A stretch of DNA of 7,896 bases from contig CAITOG010000130.1 of NCBI GenBank assembly GCA_903893955.1, positions 1 to 7,896 of the forward strand, given 5' to 3'. The DNA comes from an uncultured Actinomycetes bacterium. GTDB taxonomy: Bacteria > Actinomycetota > Acidimicrobiia > Acidimicrobiales > RAAP-2. The position numbers and the translations under genes were made by a program. Shown here in pieces: positions 4,383 through 7,896 of this stretch (positions within the stretch are counted from its first letter, which is position 1; every line of letters begins with the position of its first letter). Under the pieces are notes generated by a model that worked only from the letters and a program-made list of their open reading frames with translations, had not been told where the DNA came from and did no database searches.

Positions 4383-5603
4383 TCAGATAGCGGCTGCGGC
4401 GTCGGCCGGAGTCGCCGCCTCCACTTTGTTGTCCCCGCCCGTGAGGCGGGCTACGCCGAGAGTGATCAGCGCGGCGAGCACGACCAGCAAGGCCCCGACG
4501 AGGTTGTCGACGAGACGAGCAGTCCCGAGGTGCGTTGCCTGCTTGGTCGTATAGGCGTTGAGCAGCGCAGCCGTCGGCGTGATGAGGATGTAGTAGATCC
4601 ACTGTCGAGAGCTGAACTTCATGATGATGGCGAACATCCCGAAGACGATGCCGACGATGTAGAGGTTGGCGGGGAAGGGGAGGCCGAACAGCTTCACGTA
4701 CGAGCCACCACCGAGGAGCGCCACCACGACGGTGAGGAGGAGGACGCCGCCAAGCGTGCCGAGCACGCGTTGGATCGCCAGCTTCCACTGGATGTCGGTG
4801 CCGACCTGCGCCAGCACCAGGATCGCAGCGACCGTGAAGGCACCGCCGTTCAGCTTGGGGTGGTTGAGGAAATAGAAGGTCGCCACCGCTGTCAGCAGAG
4901 TGATGGTGATCGTGTACGGCATCGCTTCGGAACGAGAGTGCGTCACAGGCGAAGGGTGGGGTGCCTTGCGCAGGAGGAGCGGCAGGACCGCGACGGCGAT
5001 GATCGCTCCGACGAAGAAGAACACGGCGACCCACACCAGGTAGGTCTGGTTCATCCGAAGCTCGATCGCAGCGTGGCTCAGCACCTTCGACAGACCGGCC
5101 GAGGAGGAGCCATGGGATGGGTGGAGTCGATCGAGCGCCTGGGAGAACGTGAGGCCCTTCTTCGTGAGCAGCGCGTTCACCTTGTCAAGATCTTCGTGGT
5201 TCACCCACGGCACCGGCGACAAGGTGGTCCAGGCCAGGAAGATCGGGACAAGCACGATCGCTCGATGGAGCCCGAAGCGCGCCATGCGTCCGACGGTCAG
5301 CGTCATGAGCGCCATGAGGAACGCCCCGGTGAGCGGGGTCAGGCCGGCGATGATCGACAGCGGGGCCAGCGCTGAGGCGATGACCGCCGTGAGGATCCCG
5401 ACCCGCACTCCCCCGGCGGCCACAGCGACGGCACCGATAATGGCGCCCATCGCCGCGTAGGTCGCTGCCGGCTGCTTCGTGGCCGCCATGAGGACGAACG
5501 AGGGCACGAGCATGAGCGCCAAGAGCACCAGAGCGAACCCAGTACGTCGGCCGAGCACGTGGAGAGGTGACCTCGTTGCTTGTCCTGCAGCAGGGTCAGT
5601 CAT
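4383..5603 (-). CDS. FUSC-family polytopic membrane protein (putative aromatic-acid/fusaric-acid-type exporter)
   Basis: This 406-residue integral membrane protein is laid out as two hydrophobic halves around a soluble linker. The first half has about five helices (roughly 21-41, 45-63, 67-87, 90-105, 112-130). The linker (about 131-186) contains PWVNHEDLDKVNALLTKKG and a Ser-rich patch. The second half (about 188-386) has several more helices. The most diagnostic stretch is VGTDIQWKLAIQRVLGTLGG (267-286): FUSC proteins carry a helix followed by a basic R-x-x-G-T-x-x-G motif. The Ala-rich tail ADAAAAI is disordered. FUSC proteins are thought to export aromatic acids or similar compounds; the substrate here is unknown. 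The length is shorter than the roughly 650-residue AaeB type and closer to compact FUSC_2-like forms. AGAGG (5611-5615) lies 7 nt before the ATG. It is convergent with the VOC gene and divergent from the dehydratase. Confidence 0.72.
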   Translation of the reverse strand: MTDPAAGQATRSPLHVLGRRTGFALVLLALMLVPSFVLMAATKQPAATYAAMGAIIGAVAVAAGGVRVGILTAVIASALAPLSIIAGLTPLTGAFLMALMTLTVGRMARFGLHRAIVLVPIFLAWTTLSPVPWVNHEDLDKVNALLTKKGLTFSQALDRLHPSHGSSSAGLSKVLSHAAIELRMNQTYLVWVAVFFFVGAIIAVAVLPLLLRKAPHPSPVTHSRSEAMPYTITITLLTAVATFYFLNHPKLNGGAFTVAAILVLAQVGTDIQWKLAIQRVLGTLGGVLLLTVVVALLGGGSYVKLFGLPFPANLYIVGIVFGMFAIIMKFSSRQWIYYILITPTAALLNAYTTKQATHLGTARLVDNLVGALLVVLAALITLGVARLTGGDNKVEAATPADAAAAI

Positions 5604-5948
5604 ACGTCCACCTCTCTCGGCTCAGGGCGTCCTCCAGAGGTCTGGCACTTGCCCGAACGTTGCCCCCGGAACGTGTCGTCGCAACCTGCGCGACCGAGAC
5701 TCCAGACTGATTCTTGTCCAGGATCATCGTCACGAAGCCTTCTTCATTCACGGCAACACGCTGCATTGCCTCACTCGATCAGTGTGGACACCCTAACTGA
5801 CAGAGTCCGTCGAATGGCATCGCCCCTGTCGCTGCTCAGCCCCATCTCGTGGTCACCAGGTGTGGTCCTTCGGCCTGAGCCTCTTCACGTCCCCTCGGTC
5901 CCGCTGGTGCGATGGGGAGCAGGCCTGAGAGCCGACATTCGGTATCAG
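5604..5948. other. Intergenic region between divergent FUSC and dehydratase genes
   Basis: No gene is supported; plus-strand frames here lack domain features and continue from the antisense of the FUSC gene. Two copies of GGCCTGAG (5872-5879 and 5922-5929) lie 50 bp apart upstream of the dehydratase promoter and could be a regulator site, but this may be chance. A short ACGTT/AACGT dyad is near 5660-5680. I found no T-box, attenuator or riboswitch-like structure. No convincing FUSC promoter was identified. Confidence 0.35.
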
Positions 5949-5954
5949 TAGACT
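5949..5954 (+). promoter_or_regulatory. -10 box placing a leaderless start for the dehydratase
   Basis: TAGACT fits TANNNT and ends 7 nt before the A of ATG at 5962, the spacing at which transcription begins at the start codon. The 7 nt between are pyrimidine-rich (TCCCTCC), with no Shine-Dalgarno. The -35 position is a weak match. Confidence 0.5.
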
Positions 5955-5961
5955 TCCCTCC

Positions 5962-7758
5962 ATGACCGACCGCCCCGAGTCCTCCACGAGCGTGACCGTG
6001 CGTGGGAGCAGCGCGCGCACCTCGAATCCAGGACGTGACGTCCAGCGGGTGGGGACCGCCAGGTTCCTCGGCGAGGACGTGACCAAGATCCACGACCCGG
6101 TGTGGGCCGTGATCGGCAACCTCGGCGACAGCCAGTGCTACGTGGGCGTCCAGGAGAAGGTGGCAGCGGTCCAGGAGGCCATGTCACGCCGCATCGCTGA
6201 CGACGACAGGTCGAACCGGCTGATCGCACCAGCCTTCACGGTGGGCGTGTCCGACGGACAGCTCAATGGCACGCCGCAGATGCGGTTCTCGCTCATCGGA
6301 CGAGAGCTGGTCAACGACGCGGCCTCGGTCCACATCGCAGCCAACCAGGTCGCTGGGCTGGTGGCCGTCGTCGCATGCGACAAGCCCCCGGTGGGCACGG
6401 TGGCCGCACTGGTCGAGCAGAACATCCCAGGTGTGATCCTCTCGGATGGCTCGATCAGGCCCGGACGGGACCCGAAGACAGGTGACCGCATCGACCTCGT
6501 GACGGCGTTCCAGTTCGCCACCAACCCTGACGACGAGGCTCGAGCAGAGATCGCGCTCCACGCCTGTCCGGGCCAGGGCAGCTGTGGCGGCATGTTCACC
6601 TACAACACGATGCAGTCGTTCATCGGCGTGCTCGGCCTCGAGCCGCTCCACATGGTCGCGCCGCCGTCAGATGACGTCCGCCGCCTCGAACAATTCCCCG
6701 ACGAGCTCGTCGAGTGCTTGGTCACGATGGCCGCCAAGGAGATCCGCCCGAGGGACATCGTGACGCCGACCTCGCTGCGCAACGCCCTCATCGTCGCCAT
6801 GGCGATGGGCGGCTCCACCAACGTCATGCTCCATAGCGTCGAGATCGCACGAGCCGCCGGCATCGACCTGTGGGACGAGGTGATGAGCCAGGACGAGTTC
6901 AATGCCCTTTCCCACCGTCTCCCCGTCATCGTCAACATGCGACCCTTCGGCGAGTACTCCATGGTCGACGTCGATGCCTCGGGAGGCCTCCCCACGATCG
7001 TCAATGAGCTACTCGAGGCAGGCTTCCTCGATGGCAACGCCCTGACCTGCACCGGAGAGACCCTGGCTGAGCAGCTCGCCCGGCTCGACCCGCCGCAGCC
7101 GGACCACGAGGTCATCTTCTCGGTCGAGCGACCCTTCAAGGAGACCGGCGGCCTGCGACTGCTCTCTGGCAACCTCGCCCCTGACGGCGGAGCGATCCTG
7201 AAGCTCGCCGGTGTGGAGAGCGGCATCATCGGCGGCGTCTTCACCGGAACAGCCAAGGTCTTCAACTCGGAGCGCTCGCTCATCGATGCTCTCGACGAGC
7301 AGCCTGATGACTTCCACGACAACGACATGGTCGTCATCCGCTACGAGGGGCCTCGCGGCGCACCGGGGATGCCCGAGATGCTCGACCCCACCTCAAAGAT
7401 CACGTCGCTGTGTCGCAAGAAGGGCATCACCATCGCCCTCATGACCGATGCTCGGTTCTCGGGTGGCTCCGTCGGTCTCGTCATCGGGCATGTCGCCCCT
7501 GAGGCGCTCCTCGGCGGTCCTATCGCGCTCATCGAGGACGGCGACACCATCACCGTCGACATCAACCAAGATCGTCTCGACTGCGCCGAGCTCGCCGACG
7601 AGACGGTGGCACACCAGCGTGCTGAGGCCTGGGAGGGCCGGGTGCGTGCCAACGGTGGCGTCCACCCTGACGTCACCCCGGTGAGCCATCGGGTGCTGCG
7701 GCGCATGCGCGCCACCGGTCTGCCGGCGCTGCTCGGCGGCGGGATGTCACCAGACTGA
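5962..7758 (+). CDS. IlvD/Edd-family dehydratase, divergent (dihydroxy-acid dehydratase-like)
   Basis: This 598-residue enzyme belongs to the IlvD/Edd family of Fe-S dehydratases that convert 2,3-dihydroxy acids or sugar acids to 2-keto acids. IlvD itself acts in valine and isoleucine synthesis. The three cysteines expected to hold a cluster are present: C59 in GDSQC, C139 in ACDK (with Asp140 and Lys141 for Mg2+) and C208 in CPGQGSCGGM. Other family blocks are SDGSIRPG (161-168), MGGSTN (282-287), VKVFN-like AKVFNSER (431-438), YEGPRGAPGMPEM (461-473) and DARFSGGSVG (496-505), with the catalytic-type Ser500. It departs from typical IlvD in the first ligand region (NLGDSQCYVG instead of N-x-x-P-C-N), in ACDK instead of GCDK, and in lacking the R-A-A-x-R-A-M-L-R-A stretch near the N-terminus. 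A sugar-acid substrate is therefore possible. No ilvB, ilvN or ilvC lies beside it in this window. Confidence 0.85.
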   Translation: MTDRPESSTSVTVRGSSARTSNPGRDVQRVGTARFLGEDVTKIHDPVWAVIGNLGDSQCYVGVQEKVAAVQEAMSRRIADDDRSNRLIAPAFTVGVSDGQLNGTPQMRFSLIGRELVNDAASVHIAANQVAGLVAVVACDKPPVGTVAALVEQNIPGVILSDGSIRPGRDPKTGDRIDLVTAFQFATNPDDEARAEIALHACPGQGSCGGMFTYNTMQSFIGVLGLEPLHMVAPPSDDVRRLEQFPDELVECLVTMAAKEIRPRDIVTPTSLRNALIVAMAMGGSTNVMLHSVEIARAAGIDLWDEVMSQDEFNALSHRLPVIVNMRPFGEYSMVDVDASGGLPTIVNELLEAGFLDGNALTCTGETLAEQLARLDPPQPDHEVIFSVERPFKETGGLRLLSGNLAPDGGAILKLAGVESGIIGGVFTGTAKVFNSERSLIDALDEQPDDFHDNDMVVIRYEGPRGAPGMPEMLDPTSKITSLCRKKGITIALMTDARFSGGSVGLVIGHVAPEALLGGPIALIEDGDTITVDINQDRLDCAELADETVAHQRAEAWEGRVRANGGVHPDVTPVSHRVLRRMRATGLPALLGGGMSPD

Positions 7759-7764
7759 GCTGGG

Positions 7765-7896
7765 TCAGCGAAGCGATTTGAGCGAACGATGCTTGGCGAG
7801 GGTCGCCGACAGTGCTATGGCCGCCACGGCGAGCACACCAAGGGCGAGCCACACCGAGAGCCAGAGCCCGAGTGCCGCTGCCACCACAAGCTCGAG
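7765..7896 (-). CDS. Partial membrane protein, C-terminal end
   Basis: On the minus strand a frame is open from the right edge to TGA at 7765-7767, giving 43 residues. It contains a long hydrophobic helix, LVVAAALGLWLSVWLALGVL (followed by AVAAIALSATLA), and ends with the basic tail KHRSLKSLR. This is the pattern of a C-terminal membrane helix with a cytoplasmic positive end. The stop lies 6 bp from the dehydratase stop on the opposite strand, a tight convergent arrangement with no hairpin in the gap. The family cannot be told from this fragment. Confidence 0.6.
   Translation of the reverse strand, partial: LELVVAAALGLWLSVWLALGVLAVAAIALSATLAKHRSLKSLR

Noticed and set aside
4434..4450. CCCGCC/GGCGGG hairpin near the 3' end of the FUSC gene as a terminator for the VOC gene
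   Set aside because: It lies within the FUSC coding sequence, about 100 nt past the VOC stop, has a 6-bp stem and no T tract on either strand.
4530..5375. 281-residue plus-strand frame rich in Arg, Asp and Glu
   Set aside because: It lies antisense to the FUSC membrane protein; the charged, low-complexity composition is what the complement of hydrophobic G/C-rich codons gives.
5580..5951. 123-residue plus-strand frame before the dehydratase
   Set aside because: Starts inside the FUSC antisense, has no domain character, and would run through the predicted promoter region.
1..7896. CRISPR array, retron, or phage genes
   Set aside because: No regularly spaced direct repeats, reverse transcriptase motif or phage structural gene was seen on either strand.

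Overview
The window looks like chromosomal DNA from a high-GC actinobacterium. The signs are a strong G/C bias at third codon positions, TANNNT -10 boxes, apparently leaderless starts, and a double-VOC protein resembling the mycobacterial CFP30B type. The class may be Acidimicrobiia, but that is a low-confidence impression. Base composition was judged by eye.

Layout. The left edge holds the C-terminus of a small membrane protein (+), then a tRNA-Cys gene with an encoded CCA end. Only 5 bp after the tRNA lies a roughly 400 bp decayed insertion element. It has 20-bp inverted ends (one copy duplicated), a strong hairpin, and on the minus strand the last 46 codons of an IS481/IS3-type (rve-fold) transposase. 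Next, on the minus strand, is a complete two-gene AbiE-type abortive-infection/toxin-antitoxin operon: abiEi antitoxin, then abiEii nucleotidyltransferase toxin, joined by a 4-bp ATGA overlap. Its promoter can be read and carries five CATG-containing repeats that form a likely self-repression operator. The tRNA, insertion relic and defence operon together look like a small accessory patch beside a tRNA.

The rest is ordinary chromosome. It contains a minus-strand split-barrel flavin-binding protein (pyridoxamine 5'-phosphate oxidase-like), a plus-strand two-domain VOC protein, a minus-strand FUSC-type polytopic membrane protein, and a plus-strand IlvD/Edd-family dehydratase. The C-terminal membrane segment of another minus-strand gene runs off the right edge. 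These are single genes in alternating orientation, so no shared pathway can be read from their order.

Two points stand out. The dehydratase keeps the three cysteines expected for an Fe-S cluster, but its flanking motifs and N-terminus differ from standard IlvD, so its substrate is uncertain. Two genes (the flavin-binding protein and the dehydratase) have a -10 hexamer 6-7 nt before the ATG and no Shine-Dalgarno, which points to leaderless mRNAs. I see no clearly new biological system. The strongest leads are the AbiE operator architecture, the insertion relic beside the tRNA, and the divergent dehydratase.
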